Shown here: piece after piece, positions 1 to 12,184 of the stretch
Numbering within the stretch: the first letter of the stretch is position 1
Layout: every line of letters starts with the position of its first letter
NCBI GenBank assembly: GCA_030533445.1
Contig: CM060069.1
Location: 30,758,837-30,822,836, forward strand
Length of the DNA: 64,000 bases
Direction: 5' to 3'
Origin: Cyprinodon diabolis
Lineage: Eukaryota; Chordata; Actinopteri; Cyprinodontiformes; Cyprinodontidae
Program-made: the position numbers and the translations under genes
Notes under the pieces: model-generated
Told to the model about the DNA's origin: nothing
What the model saw: the letters and a program-made list of their open reading frames with translations, nothing else
Database searches by the model: none

Positions 1-995
1 ACCACAGTCAATTATTCTAAAGGAGAGTAAGTGTATACCGTAACAATGGTTATGCAGGTTCTAGATTACATTTCCATAAATCAGATCAATACTTGTTTTT
101 TTCTGGAACAAACAAATCATATATCACTGCAGATAAAAAGTGGAGAGTGTGAAAATAAAACCTACCTCAAATACCAATTCTGTGCAGATACCCTGCTTTT
201 TTTTAAAGCTGCATTCTCCCGAGGCTCCTTTTATTACCTTCTCTGAAATGGAGAGCATGGTGGCCCCAGATTGGCATGTGATGCTCCTGAAAAGATAAAT
301 GTGCCCTTTAGAGGGGTCAGAACTTCAAAATGTCATTTCTTAGATTTACTGAGGCATAACCCACTGGCAGTCTTTAAGCATCCTCTATGAGAAGCTGGCC
401 GTCGTAAATCTTAGGAAGATTGTCCTTTGTTCTTTCTGTGAGACACAAATGAGTAGAAAGAGCTTGATTGCTGTATTTTAAAACACTTGTTCAATTCTCC
501 TTTTGTTGAAGGTCAAAATAATCAATATTGCCAAAAGTGTGACAACATACACTAATACTAGGGGTTAGGTTATGATACGAGTAGAATCTCTTAGCATCAC
601 ACAGAAAGTGCTTGTTGTTTGTCATTATCCTGCTATGTTTTCTTGTTTCCTGACAACAGGTTAACAAAGTACTCCAACCTCAGATTGCAAAGCTATTGAG
701 GGCTATTGGCTATCAGTTTTTAAACTGCATTTATCTCTTCATTTTTTTGTCAGCAAGGGATCTTTTTTCTCCATTTAAACTTCCAGTAGTCTTCATTTGA
801 ACATAGCTTCTGGAAAAAGTAACCGAAGTTTTAATTTGTCGCAGTTTCATTTAACACTGGTAATTTTGTTCTTGATTACAGTATCTATACATGGTGAGCC
901 AAAAACATGCTAGAGTTAAGCAAGGGATGCATTAGGGGATGAACTGAAAAGAAACATTATGCCATATTGTCTTATTATCAGTAAATGGAAAAGTT
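1..995. other. no gene recognised
   Basis: AT-rich sequence with no frame longer than about 70 codons and no repeat family, RNA gene or splice-flanked exon that I recognise. Probably plain intergenic or intronic DNA. Confidence 0.6.
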
Positions 996-1747
996 TGTAG
1001 CTGAACCCAAAATGCAGAGGCTGCGGCGGCGATGATTTCTTGCAGGGTAAAGCATAAATCCAAATTTAAACATCAAAGGAACATGGGGACAAGAACAGCG
1101 TTAACAGAAGGTCAGTGACAGGAACTGATGAAGACATGACATAATGACAATGATCCAGCAAAGACAAACTGCAGAGGAAGGGTATATATACACTGAGTAG
1201 GAGACTAAAAGGACACAGATTGGAGTAACGAACTGAGTGGGAACAGCTGTGCAGAGAAAGAACTAGAAGAAAAAAAATGGGATGAAATGTGACACTAGGT
1301 GGCAATGGAGAGTAACTGGGAATTATAACCTAAAGATAACTGTCAACAATGAATGACAAAAATAAAAATAGAGCAAAGACTAAGGAATGCTGAATGGGGA
1401 TAACTTAAAAAAAAACAACAGCAAAAAGGAAAAGTAAGACTAAGAAGTAATAAAAAAAGAATAATATAAATCTTAACATTAAAAGCAACATAACATAAAT
1501 CCAAGCCTAAATGAAAAACCAAAGTGAAAACTAAACAGCACCAAAAATCCCAAAAATCGCAGCTCATAACACTTATGACAATATGATTCCTTCAGGTATA
1601 GCATGGCACATCTTGTAATTACCAGATTTCTTTCTATATCAAAAAAGTGTCAACTCTGACATTACAAACCATAGTGTGCCTGAAAGGTTCCAGTTAAACA
1701 AATAATTCAAAGGACACATACAATGTAAGCCCAAACTAAATATCACA
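996..1747 (-). mobile_element. probable solo LTR, 752 bp, TSD AAGTT
   Basis: The segment begins TGTAG and ends TCACA, so it has the TG...CA ends of a retrotransposon LTR. It is flanked on both sides by the same 5 bases, AAGTT (991-995 and 1748-1752), as expected for LTR-element integration. No internal region follows, so this would be a solo LTR left by recombination between two LTRs. On the minus strand it reads like a fish Gypsy-type LTR, with a TATA-like stretch near 1185-1195 and a probable R-U5 part near 1000-1080; this family and orientation assignment is from memory. The left half resembles the class of sequence seen at 33549 and 59473. The left boundary is firm; the right boundary rests mainly on the TSD. 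Confidence 0.55.
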
Positions 1748-1752
1748 AAGTT

Positions 1753-2338
1753 AAGCTCCTGGTTGCTGGAGATGTTAGATGGGAAAGGACATGCTTATCC
1801 ATGTGATTTGGATCTGCCCTAGGATCATACATTTTACCATGAGAAGCATTCAACATAATACTGACAGAGACTATTTACTTTGGCTGGCCCAGCTATTCTT
1901 TATTTTCTTCCTTCTGATGATGGTAGATAATAAACTTAATACTTCAGAACAGATATCCACCTTTGCTCTACAGATACCTTTCCCGGTACAACTAAATTCA
2001 ATTAGCTTCACTGGAGGGCCTCTTCTTTAGACTGTTGGACAAAAAGAACAGCTTAAAATGTTCCATAGTGATATTGAGCCAAAAGCCCAAATATTTAGGA
2101 TCATCCAATATTTTATGTGGTATATATCATCTATGCAAAGAGTTTAAATAAGCTGTATATGTGAACAAGCTATTATTGTGTGTCAGATCCTGAAACACAA
2201 TAATAGCCAGCAAATGTACTCAATTTTTTTTAAGATTTTGATCATTTTCTCTGTATGCAGTCAAACTGGCTAAGAATTAATACTTTTCTGTTAATAACCT
2301 ATCGAGAAAACATTTGTAGTCTAATATCCCCTTTAGAC
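1753..2338. other. unclassified sequence with one 13-bp hairpin
   Basis: No gene or known repeat was recognised. A perfect 13-bp inverted repeat lies at 2169-2181 and 2195-2207 around a 13-nt loop. The last eight bases (2331-2338, CTTTAGAC) are the left target duplication of the next element. Confidence 0.5.
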
Positions 2339-2423
2339 CAGGGACGTGCAGAGGGGGGGGCGGAGGGTGCTTGAGCACCTGCCCCTTTGTCCCTGATTCT
2401 CAAAGTGCCCTTTTGTAGGGTTT

Positions 2424-2505
2424 ATTATTATTATTATTATTATTATTATTTTTTTTTTTTTTTTTTTTTTTTTGCGTGTGTGTGTGCGTGTGTATTTGTG
2501 TGTTT
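2424..2505 (+). repeat. compound microsatellite (TTA)n, poly-T, (TG)n
   Basis: A run of TTA/ATT triplets passes directly into about 25 thymines and then a TG-rich tract. It lies inside the hAT-type element at 2339-3970 and is likely length-variable. Confidence 0.9.
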
Positions 2506-2556
2506 GTGCATGTCCAAAACAATTATAATTTAGATCTACTGTTCCATGGTAACCGT

Positions 2557-2593
2557 GGCCGGTCACATGATATACTGGATCATGTGACCGGCC
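2557..2593. repeat. 15-bp perfect hairpin inside hAT-type element
   Basis: Arms 2557-2571 and 2579-2593 (GGCCGGTCACATGAT and its complement) are separated by 7 nt. Confidence 0.9.
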
Positions 2594-2684
2594 GCGTCAG
2601 CTTCACACAACGTGCCCTCAAGCTAACCTTACTACCGTGACGTGCGCTGCTGCTGCGGATAACCACTGCGACTCCAGAAAAACA

Positions 2685-2719
2685 ACTTACCTGACCAGTA
2701 AACAACTGGTCAGGTAAGT
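2685..2719. repeat. second 15-bp perfect hairpin inside hAT-type element
   Basis: Arms 2685-2699 and 2705-2719 (ACTTACCTGACCAGT and its complement) are separated by only 5 nt. Confidence 0.9.
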
Positions 2720-3978
2720 AGGTGCTGCAGTGGTGTTAGTTTGTGCAAGGTTTATTGTTGCAAGATGAGTAGACTGACCGAGTAAAGTAAGCAATGAGCA
2801 TCCTCTCTGCTGTGTGCAATTTGCACACACCTCTCACAAGTTATAGCCCTAGCCAGCGGCGCAAAAAGTGGATATGCACTATAGGGCACCGGTACTGGAG
2901 GAGGCGCAGAAACGATCATGGTAAAATGATCCCGCCAGTCATTTTTAAATGCTTTGATAATACTTTCATTGCCCCAGAATGTAGGTAGGTAGTTGCATCC
3001 CTGCCGCTATCTAATTGACCACCACACCCGCACAGCGTGCTATGGGGAGGAAGTACGTCAGGTTTCTGTTGTTGTTACTGTCTGTTTCACCTGCTATGTG
3101 AAAGTGCAGAGAGATATGTATCTTACTCTCAAGCAGGTGTGTTTTCTTCCTGTTTTATTTCACTAAAACTGTGCAGTATGCATATTCACATCATTTTGGA
3201 CCATTACAAAACAAAAATAATTAGAGTTTTGAATTTCTAAACCTCTCCTTTATTTACACAAAAAAATTAAATATGCCCATATAGTCAACCTCAGTGAAGT
3301 CATTGACATTTTTAAGAGCATGGGCAACAGGAGGTTGCTGTTATAACTGCAAAAAATAAAAATGCCACTGTGATGTGTAAAAAAAAAAAAACTAAGGCAC
3401 AGACCCTGACAGAAACTGACAGAAAGACAGAGCCACCTTCTCTCTATTGTCTTTCTCCCACGAATAATGTTACCCTTTCAGTTACAGTTACTTATACAAT
3501 GTGAATATATGTTTGTTAATAAATACAGGTTGAAACCTTTAAACTTGAAGTATTGTTTGTGTTTGTGGCTTTGAATGAGCAACTGGTTTTTAAGCAGTCA
3601 GCCTTGGCAACAGACTCTAGCAATTCAGCAGTGTGGCAGGTCAGTCAGAGTGAGCCATTTTAAATGTTAGTTATCTTTGTATCTTGCATGAACACACACC
3701 ACTTGTTTAATCAGCTGCTATCTCTCCCATGCTCTTTTTAGTGTCTGTACCATCAGATTAATACAGCCCAACTCCAGCAACACAGAAGCACCAACCCCCT
3801 CAACAGAAGCTGTTTCATGAGGTAAAACACACTCATTTCGAGTATGGGTTGGTACATTTCAACCAGTTGTACAGCAAGATATGTTTCTGTATAATGTTTT
3901 AAATCCGTGCCCCATGTGCCCTCTTTTAACTTTGAGCACCCGCCCCTCCAACGGTCTCTGCACGTCCCTGCTTTAGAC

Positions 3979-5934
3979 TGAGTTACTCTGGGTTTAAGTA
4001 TCCACGGAGTGGTGTTGAGGGGGTGGTGGGGGAATTGTTAGTAGGACCTGGAAGCGTCTTCTCTCTCCTAATATTTGTCCATTCTTAGCTGAGGTTAAGG
4101 CAGAACTTTTAAGATACAGCTCCCTTCCTCTGTTCTTGACTGGAAGGATGAATTTACCAAAGACAATTTTTCTTCCTAAGTGTTTTATTTTTTCCCAATG
4201 GCTGCTTGTTTTTTTTTGTCTTGTTTTTTAACCCAGGTGATCTTTAAATCAGTTAATTTAATAATTTCAGAGTTTGTAAAAGAAGGTAAGGGACCCAGAA
4301 TTCAGAGGACTATACTTTTCTATACCTGGACTGCCAGCATCTCTACAATTGGATTGGTCCAATTCTATTATCACTCCCTGGTGTCAAAAAGCCCAAAATC
4401 ATGCGCCCAGTCATGCCCTTAATCCCCACTTATTGCACTTTTGGCAGGTCCAATCATCTACAACCCCTGTGTATTTCACAAAAAACCCTAAGTTAGTTCA
4501 ATTTAAAGAATATATTTTAGTTCAGAAAACCTTATAAATTCATATCAGGCGCACCCTGCTGCTTAAAAATCATTTGTTCCAATGCAGACGATACAAGGGA
4601 ATGTTTTTTTTTTTTTTGTCATCCCACTTCTTTAGATATTGTCAAGTGAAGATCTGTGCCAAATTTCACCCAACTCATTAATTTGATCTGTAGCATATTC
4701 TCAAACTAAACCTGGTACAAAGATCTTTTATTTGAAAAATTCAATTGCAATTCAATTGCAGCGTATTCGCCAGCAGGTAGGTAACTCACGCTGAAACCAC
4801 GGTCCAGTCGCAAAACTTTTTATTTATTCAATACAAAACAACAGGGAATGCTTGTTCCATTACATACAACTGGTAATACATTTTTCTAATGGTGTCAACA
4901 TTAACATTTACAACCTCTAGAACACAATGTTAACCCAGTATGAACACACCCATCAACATAAACAACACTCTTCAACCACAAACAAGGACAAAATGGTGAC
5001 GTTTTTCCCATTTTGACACAACCCAGCAGCCCTTGTGCCTACTCCAGTCTCACAGGACATTAAACCATTTATCTCTAAAAGTATTATTCCTATGATGCTC
5101 ATCACACAGCAAGGATCAAGGAGGCCTGGAAGAGAGAGCGCGTCCTGACCCTGGCAGATGACCGGTGGAATTCTGCTGTAAGCACTAACAACAAAACTTT
5201 AAATGTGCCTGCGTCATGTTCAGTTCAAAGTTCTCCTTTGATGCCATTATTTTAAGGCTGAATCGTCAATGACATTCCCAGGATCTGTGATTAATTGTGA
5301 CAGGTGCATTGGCTCTCCCTAGCAACCTCCCCACACACATTTTTGTCCTTTCCAGTTGTAGTAAGCTTCTGGCATGTTTGTTTTCATGTATTGTCAAAAG
5401 TCATTTCTAAATCTATTGTTATTTCTCTAAATGTTGCAGTCTTTAGTTTTCCCATTAACTATACCTAGTACACAACATTGCAAATGGAAGCTATGGCATT
5501 AACATCTCTAAAACCTAGATGTCTCTTAGCACCGGAAGTAGATCCAAGCCTGCTCTTCTAAACATTGAACAAAAAAGTCATTTTAGAAGACATTTAGACC
5601 TCCCAGATGCTGCTCACCAAACTGATTTAATTTTAAAAAAAGACAAAATTTGGGGATTTTGTAACATCAACATAAAGCTGTCTACTGTACTGTAGCTACA
5701 TCTGCTGATTCAATCCCAGATCCATCTTCCTTTTTCTTTTTAGTTTTGTAGTATGTTTCTTACATTCCGCTTTTGAAATTTGAACAACCAGGATCTTTGC
5801 TTTTGAATAATGTTTGATTATTTGAATATTTAAACTTTTATCTAAATATGGATCCCTATAAAAGAAAATAGAAAGCAAATGTGGTAGAGCCCATTTCTAA
5901 TGTGGGAGAGTCAGTTTACAGGTATGGTGGGAAT
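3979..5934. other. no gene recognised
   Basis: AT-rich sequence with short chance frames only. No transposon ends, SINE boxes or coding motifs were recognised. Confidence 0.5.
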
Positions 5935-6362
5935 TAACTGTAGGTTAGGGTAAAGGTCAGCGTTAAGCATAACTGCAATAACTAAAATGAATGTAAGTCA
6001 ATGTAAAATCTTACTAAAGATGGAAATACACACTTTTGTTTGGGTACGTGTGTGTGTTTGTGGGGGTGTGCACTTGTATAGAACCACGAGTGAGAGTCCT
6101 TTTTTCACCTTCACCATCACAATGAGGACCTGTTGTTGTAAATTGAGGACATTTGGCTGGTCCTAACAAGGTATTTTGCTAATGTTTAGATTTAGGGCTA
6201 AGGTGTCAACGGGGTTAGGGTGGGTTATACGTTAGTAATGGTTAGGTTTGGGGTTAGTTTTATAGAAAGGGTAGAAAATTACTGAAGATCAATGGAAGTC
6301 GATGGGAGTCAACACATGGTCCTCACTACATATAGCAGAACAAAAGTGTGTGTGTCTGTTTA
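5935..6362. repeat. GTTAGGG/(GT)n-flanked dispersed repeat, two adjacent partial copies
   Basis: This stretch has degenerate GGTTAGGGTTAG-like sequence, phrases such as 'gtaagtcaatg' and 'gtcctcactac', and GT-rich edges. A first partial copy (about 5935-6035) runs into a second (6035-6362). The same sequence type occurs in the opposite sense at about 29785-30020. From memory this is a common teleost dispersed repeat. The telomere-like motif belongs to the repeat and is not a telomere. Confidence 0.6.
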
Positions 6363-7319
6363 TGATAGGGTGGATCTGGTTGCTATGAAATGTGTGTGCA
6401 CTCTCAAAAAGGCACATGCTGTCCTGTGTTTTAGTATTTTCCTGTTCTACATCTTCATAATAAACTATTAACGACAGAAATGGCAGTTTAATTTAAAGAG
6501 ATCTCCTACCTTGCTGATATAGATTGGACGGTATATGGTGGTTAAAACGGTTACTTATTGTAGATCCTCTTAATAATTATTCCATTCTTTTGCTTTAATT
6601 GATTTTTCTGTAAATATTATTTTACTCATCCTTTCCTCTATTTCACTTTTGGCTACTCTTTGCATCATATCTTTGATCGCTTATTACATAATGCTGATAT
6701 GAAATCAATACAATATATCTTCATAGGTCTGATACATTTTGAAAAAGTTTCTTCATTGAAAAAATGTTATCCACTCTAAAATGCAGCCACTTATTTTTGC
6801 CATTTAAGGGGACAGAAATTTAGGTTATCCGCGTTACTTTAAATTTATGATTTGTTTTGATATAATGAACCTTAATTTATTGATTAGAGCATTTTTATTA
6901 AATCTTGCTACACATGATCACAGCTATTTCAAAGGACTGTGTCTGTTTTTCGGTTTTTATTTATTTTCCCCAGATGTTTTCAGTAAGCCTCCATTGTAGA
7001 TATAACCATTGACATGAAGGATTGGAAGGAAGGGTGATGGGATAGCTGGGTGATTTAGTAAATAAAGGAAATATAGTTGAGTTCATGTGGTTGTGTGTCA
7101 TGTTTCGAGAAAGGAATGAGTGAATCCAGAGGAAGAGAAGGCTGCATCTCTGAGTTAAACATTTGACAGAGGGCGAACAGGAACAGGGTTTCCATATGAC
7201 AAAGAGCACTGACCATGGCCCCTTTAAGCGGCAATCCAACGAGTAGCAAAGATATCGCTGGATGCTTTTTGAGCAAGAGGAAGCAGATATACGGTTTGAA
7301 AGCCTTTCAGGAAAACAAT
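6363..7319. other. no gene recognised
   Basis: AT-rich. Two overlapping frames of 92 and 73 codons on the minus strand (6961-7276) have no recognisable domain and look like chance. Confidence 0.5.
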
Positions 7320-8280
7320 GAAGGATAATCTAAAAGGGTACACAGCCCCAACCAAAAATGTTGGTAAAAAGTGATGGTTTGAGATGGTATCACCATAAAA
7401 ACATCAGGTAAATGCCATTAAAATGAGAGATTTTTGCGGGGGAGTCAGGTGCGGGGCATTTGTGACTAACATTTTTCAAAAATCTGCAGTTCAAACATAT
7501 TTCATTAGCTATTTTTTAAAATGAGGTTTTGCAGGTACATTTTGTGACTCTAAAGGTATCTTTTGGGGATCCTTTCTAAAACTTTTTGCAATATTTTGCT
7601 GGAATTTTTGCCTATTTCTCTGGACGCACCTTATCTCAGTCAGGTTTGTATTTCATTGTTAGACAACTTTTAAACTAATATTTTTAGGTGATGAGTGAAT
7701 TCATGATAAATTTCCATCTCTAAAGCATTACCTTTGCTCAGGGTAATTGTCCGTCTGAAAGACTAACTAGTGCTCAAACTTTAATATTTTGTCTGATTTC
7801 TTTAGATTTTACTTCAGGATGTTTTTTCCCCCCTTACAATGTATATATTGTGAAATGCAATGGTCCCTTCGGCAGTTAATGTTTTAAACATGATGGAATC
7901 CCTGTATTTCACCACTGGGCTGCTGTTAGTGCTATTATCAATTCAATTCTAGTTTTATCAGACCACAGAACATCTCTGTAGAAATCAAGGGTTTTAAACC
8001 TGGGTGCATAAGAACTCTATAATCTGGCTTTTTATTATCCTGTGTTTGGATAAAAGGGTTACCAGCCCTTCAGCTCCCAATAGTAAAGGACTTGTTTAAC
8101 AGTGGATTGAAGAATCTCTATTACTGGCCTCAATGAGGATCTTCACAATGTTTTTTGTTTTGGTTTTTGGGTCAGTTCACACATCTAGCACGTTCACATT
8201 TTGTATTTATCACTGGGATACAGAACTGGCCTCTTGCCATTTTCATGGCTAAAGATTGCTAAAGTCTCATTGGTAATCCA
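7320..8280 (-). pseudogene. ancient Tc1-like transposase relic
   Basis: The plus strand here matches, in order and in scattered patches, the antisense of a fish Tc1-like transposase as I remember it. A 'ttgctggaatttttgcc...' patch lies near 7600, 'ttttatcagaccacagaacat' near 7955, 'aatctggctttttatt' near 8020 and 'gaggatcttcacaatg' near 8135. The original element therefore read on the minus strand. No open frame survives and no terminal inverted repeat is clear, so both ends are approximate. Much older than the element at 32319. Confidence 0.6.
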
Positions 8281-8451
8281 GACTGACCTGGAAAAGGTTA
8301 TTTAATTTAATTATTAAATAAAGATGAATGTAGTAAAGGCTATGTATGATTTTTACATTGTTTATCAATATCTATCAGGCAACCTAAACAGCTGATAAAA
8401 TTGACATGTAGTATCAAAAATGTAGAATAAACACTCAAACATTGTCACTAA

Positions 8452-8648
8452 TACCTTTCTATATTGGTTCAGTATGGGTTGCTTTTAATACTGACTTAAC
8501 ACAATTATCCTTTGTTGCAGCATCGGTTAAAAATAAAAACAAGAAATAACAAAAATGTTAAGCACTGAACCACACGGATGCTGCCACAATCAAAAAAAAT
8601 GAGAGGCAGGTGAAATCAAAATTCACAATTACAATAAAAACAAAATTG
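8452..8648 (+). repeat. direct repeat, copy 1 (197 bp)
   Basis: Begins 'tacctttctatattggttca' and recurs in the same orientation at about 9983-10176 with scattered substitutions and indels. This copy stands alone; the other sits inside a fold-back element. Neither encodes a recognisable protein. Confidence 0.8.
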
Positions 8649-8660
8649 GGTCAATGGTTC

Positions 8661-9876
8661 AGCCTTCAGCTGAAGTTACTCCAATTAAGTAGTTCACTCA
8701 AAAACAGGTCCTTTAATGGCACACAAAGTAAAACAAATTATAAGTGCATCCTTTCTAACACTTTCTAACATTAACCCCGTTGTGCCTACTGTTTAAGTGT
8801 TCCATTAAACACAAGAGGCTCCAAAATGCAGGGATTTATTTAGTGTGAAGCTTTGCTGAAGCACACTTAAACTCTGCTTTTCAGATGCAGACCTATTTAG
8901 TTAACTTTACAACTTTAAACAAATGCTCTTTGTTAATGACTCAGACCAAGCAACCAATGCTTTAAGTGTATGATAGTGAGGGACGTCAGTGCTAGTATAA
9001 AAGCAAATTGGATTAATAAATTGGGTTTATTTTAAACTGGAAAAGGATCCATATTCTCATTTGAACAGAAAGAAGCAAAAGGAAGCACAGCCATCACTAA
9101 TTCTAAGTGATACTGTACTAAATATATGTGCAGGATTCACAAGGGGTTCAACAACATCCCATGAAAATGAGGACACTGGATAACACCAGGCCACCCAATT
9201 TTTAAACAGCACTGTATTTATATGCGATAGAGAAGAAGAGAAAGATTTTTTCTTGTTCATGTAAAATGAAAAAATAAATAGGATCTTTCCACTGGCATAT
9301 ACAACTACAAGAGTTTCTTTTTTTCTGTGCAATAAAATATGACATTACATGAATTAAAAACAGCTGGAGTAAAACTGTTAATAAAACAGAAGAAGTAACT
9401 GTTATTTTCTATTACTAACAATCCATACTTAATTACATAGAAACATACATGAATTATTTGTTTTCATTAAAAAAAATTGTTGCAAGGTAATATTCCTCTT
9501 GATCTAGTTATATCTAGATTTAGCCCTTGCATATCATTACAATAAACAGACTGAATAACTCTTGAATGGCATGAAGGGGCTTTGAAGACGTAGGAAATAG
9601 CTGTGTTTTTTTTCCCCCCAAACATTTTGTCATGTTGTAAACCTGCAATCTGTGGTGTACATGCCCACCCAGAGTATGGCGAAATATTACGTACAAGGGT
9701 GCATGAACTCCAGATGCTGTCTCCGTTGTATCTCATTTTCACGGGGAGTGTATATGAGTCAAGCATAAAAGTAAGCAGAGTGAAAAGAGAAGCAAAACCT
9801 GGGCCACATCTGGCTGCCATGTTCCATCCAGAAAATGCAGTGTTAACATCTTTCTAAAACAGGTATTGTATGGTTT
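8661..9876. other. no confirmed gene; weak signal-peptide-like frame on minus strand
   Basis: Mostly unremarkable AT-rich sequence. A minus-strand frame starts at 9820 with a good Kozak context (AACATGG) and encodes an N-terminus with a hydrophobic run (MAARCGPGFASLFTLLTFML). It meets a GTACGT donor-like site after 42 codons (about 9695). I do not recognise the protein and do not call it a gene. Confidence 0.35.
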
Positions 9877-10390
9877 CAATGGGCTGTATACCAAACTTCA
9901 CTGCTTCCTGAACTTCAGACAGCTCCTTTGTTTCCTGTCTTTTATTGCTGGATGAAATGATTAATCCAGGTGTGTCTGGCTATACCTTTCTATATTGGTT
10001 CAGTGTGGGTTATTCTTAATAGTGGCTCAACACAATAATTTTTTGCTGCAGCATTGGTAAATAACCAGAAACTACAAAAATATTAAGCACTCTGAGCTGC
10101 ATGGATGTTGCCTGGTTTAAACAAAACAAAAGGTAGGGGAAAAATAAATTCACATTTATATTAAAAACAAGATTAAAGTAAAAAGCCAGAATCTCCCACA
10201 GTTCCTTTGTGTCCTGTCCTGCATTCCTGGACAAAATGATTAAATCCAGGTGTGTCTAGCCATTTTCATTATTGTTACTTACGTCAGACCCACCTGGATA
10301 AAAAAGTTTGTCCAATAATGAAAGACAGGAAATAAGGAGCTGGTTGAAGTTTCAGGAAAAAGTGAAGTTGGACATGTAGCCCATTTGTGA
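9877..10390. mobile_element. fold-back (long terminal inverted repeat) element with inserted segment
   Basis: The left arm (about 9877-9985) and right arm (about 10262-10390) are long imperfect inverted copies, sharing for instance 'gctccttt(g)tttcctgtctt' and 'aatccaggtgtgtctggc'. Between them lie a 194-bp copy of the 8452-8648 sequence (9983-10176) and a third copy of part of the arm, in left-arm orientation (10199-10260). The design matches fold-back MITEs seen in fish. No coding capacity. Confidence 0.7.
9983..10176 (+). repeat. direct repeat, copy 2 (194 bp)
   Basis: Second copy of the 8452-8648 sequence. It is bracketed by directly repeated arm sequence at 9921-9982 and 10199-10260. 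Confidence 0.8.
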
Positions 10391-12184
10391 CATATTCTAA
10401 GTCAGATTTAATTCACCCAGTAACTTAAAAGTAGCATTGCTCAACAGATAATATGAATCTGCTATTTCAATTTTGGACAGTCCAAATGTGTGTTGACACA
10501 TGCACAAAACATTTTCTCTTCTCTGTCTGTCATCTGTCCTTTTTCCCACAATGATTGTAGACATTTTTGCATGTAAATTTGAACATTAGTTTCAAACATG
10601 CTAAATCTAGATGCGGACCCTTCACATGCAATGCATTCTAGGTCTGATAAATATCATTGCGTTGATTTGCATATTCTTCTTCCATTATTTTGTATGTTTA
10701 GATGATTAGCATAAGTTTTGTAAAAGTAGGACTGTAAAAACTTAAAAATGTAACAGTGCAAAATCTGTTCTGCTAATTTTAGAGACACAGTCAGATTTGC
10801 ACCTGGTTGGTAGATCATCTTTGTTTGAAATAACAAATTTGCTAATGATTTTTATTCATAGAAAGTTTTAGTGGATCATACCAAATATTTGGGTACAAAG
10901 ATTGTGTCCTTCAGTGTGGAATGGAGGAGAGAGTAAAATGGAACCATTATCATCCACAAGAGGAGCCTATATGCCCTTCCTCTCTGGTGTATCAGTTTTT
11001 AATGGTCCACCATCGCTTGCCCTGTTTTCAATCTCTGTTTCTGTTTTTTCTCCCAATGGGCTTGTCTTTCTATCCCGCTATATTTCTCTATATTTTTTTA
11101 TTTTTCTCTAGGTGTGTGTGCACTAGCAACCCAGGTCGCTTTACTACCCTGCACAAGTGTCCATCATTCCTTCTCATTTCAGCATGCCCTTCTTGCCATG
11201 ATCTTTTCTGTACAATCTCTCTTCATCCTTCCTTTCACATTCTGCCAATCTCCCAAATTAATCTGGTTAATGGCCCCAGCCTTTGTGCAACCGAACAATG
11301 CAATCCTTTACTCAAAATATCCCATAACCGCCCTTAAAAAAATATATATATTCATGCCAACTCACCCTTATGTAAGGATGTATAATACATCCTAAAATGG
11401 CAACTCTTTACTGCAAAAAAACAAACAAAAAAACACTCCAGATAACACAAAATATGCCATTTCAAAGACTTATAGCACCTCTCTTTTATGAGTCGTTACT
11501 CAGATTGCACAACAACCTCCTCATGGGAAATGAAGTCTTTGATTTATTCATACAATGTTCTGATTGGATGACCCTTCCATTGCACTTCATTAATTAGCAG
11601 CTGGATATGAGTAAATGGCAGGGTGGAGCATTCCAGAAAGGACTAGTAGGAGATTCTGGCTTTTTCCTTAATTACCTCAGCAATCAGAGCATCTGAGAAG
11701 ACATAAGGGGGATCAAAGAGCATAATTCTCTAATAAAGTCCATAGCTGGCACAACCCTTCTCCAACATTTGTCTTTTTTTTCCCAATCTGACATTAAAGG
11801 ATGATTTAGTTTGCAAGTGCATCCAGGTTCCAGAGCAGCATTTTTCGATAGTATGTTCGTCATTGTTTGGTGCTCTTAATTCTTAAATTGGGTAAACCTG
11901 ATGATCATTATGTAGCCCTAAACAAAGTGGAATTGTAAAAAAATGTTTGGGTCCCAACTTTGCTGCATAAAGGTTAATGTGTTCCTTCAGCTTTTTTGTC
12001 TGTGCATCCTCTGTTATGTTACAGGAGCTTCATAAGGGACACATCAAGCATAAGTACAGTTATTTTGTGGTTAAGGTCCTAGAAGTCCCAAAGCCATTTT
12101 TCCACGCTCGTCATTGTGGCTCCTGTGTAAAAAAAACTGAAAGAAGTATAATATTAAAAAAATGTAAATCCCTTTATTTTCCTA
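10391..12184. other. no gene recognised
   Basis: Contains overlapping plus-strand frames at 10902-11395 (up to 138 codons) with no recognisable domain and strongly hydrophobic, pyrimidine-driven composition. I read them as chance frames. Confidence 0.5.

Larger units (their letters stand above)
2339..3970. mobile_element. non-autonomous hAT-type DNA transposon, 1632 bp
   Basis: The ends are 15-bp perfect terminal inverted repeats, CAGGGACGTGCAGAG, with weaker pairing beyond. They are flanked by a perfect 8-bp target duplication CTTTAGAC (2331-2338 and 3971-3978). An 8-bp TSD with a CAGGG terminus is typical of the hAT superfamily. No transposase can be found inside, so it would depend on an enzyme supplied elsewhere. 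The interior carries a (TTA)n/poly-T/(TG)n simple tract and two perfect 15-bp hairpins. Perfect TSDs suggest a fairly recent insertion. The precise family is not known to me. Confidence 0.85.

Noticed and set aside
10902..11395. Overlapping plus-strand frames of 69, 138 and 93 codons
   Set aside because: Three frames open over pyrimidine-rich DNA; hydrophobic composition follows from base content. No motif.
12038..12125. Possible internal exon after a pyrimidine tract and 'ttacag'
   Set aside because: No donor site in a sensible position and no recognised protein. The frame runs into A-rich sequence.
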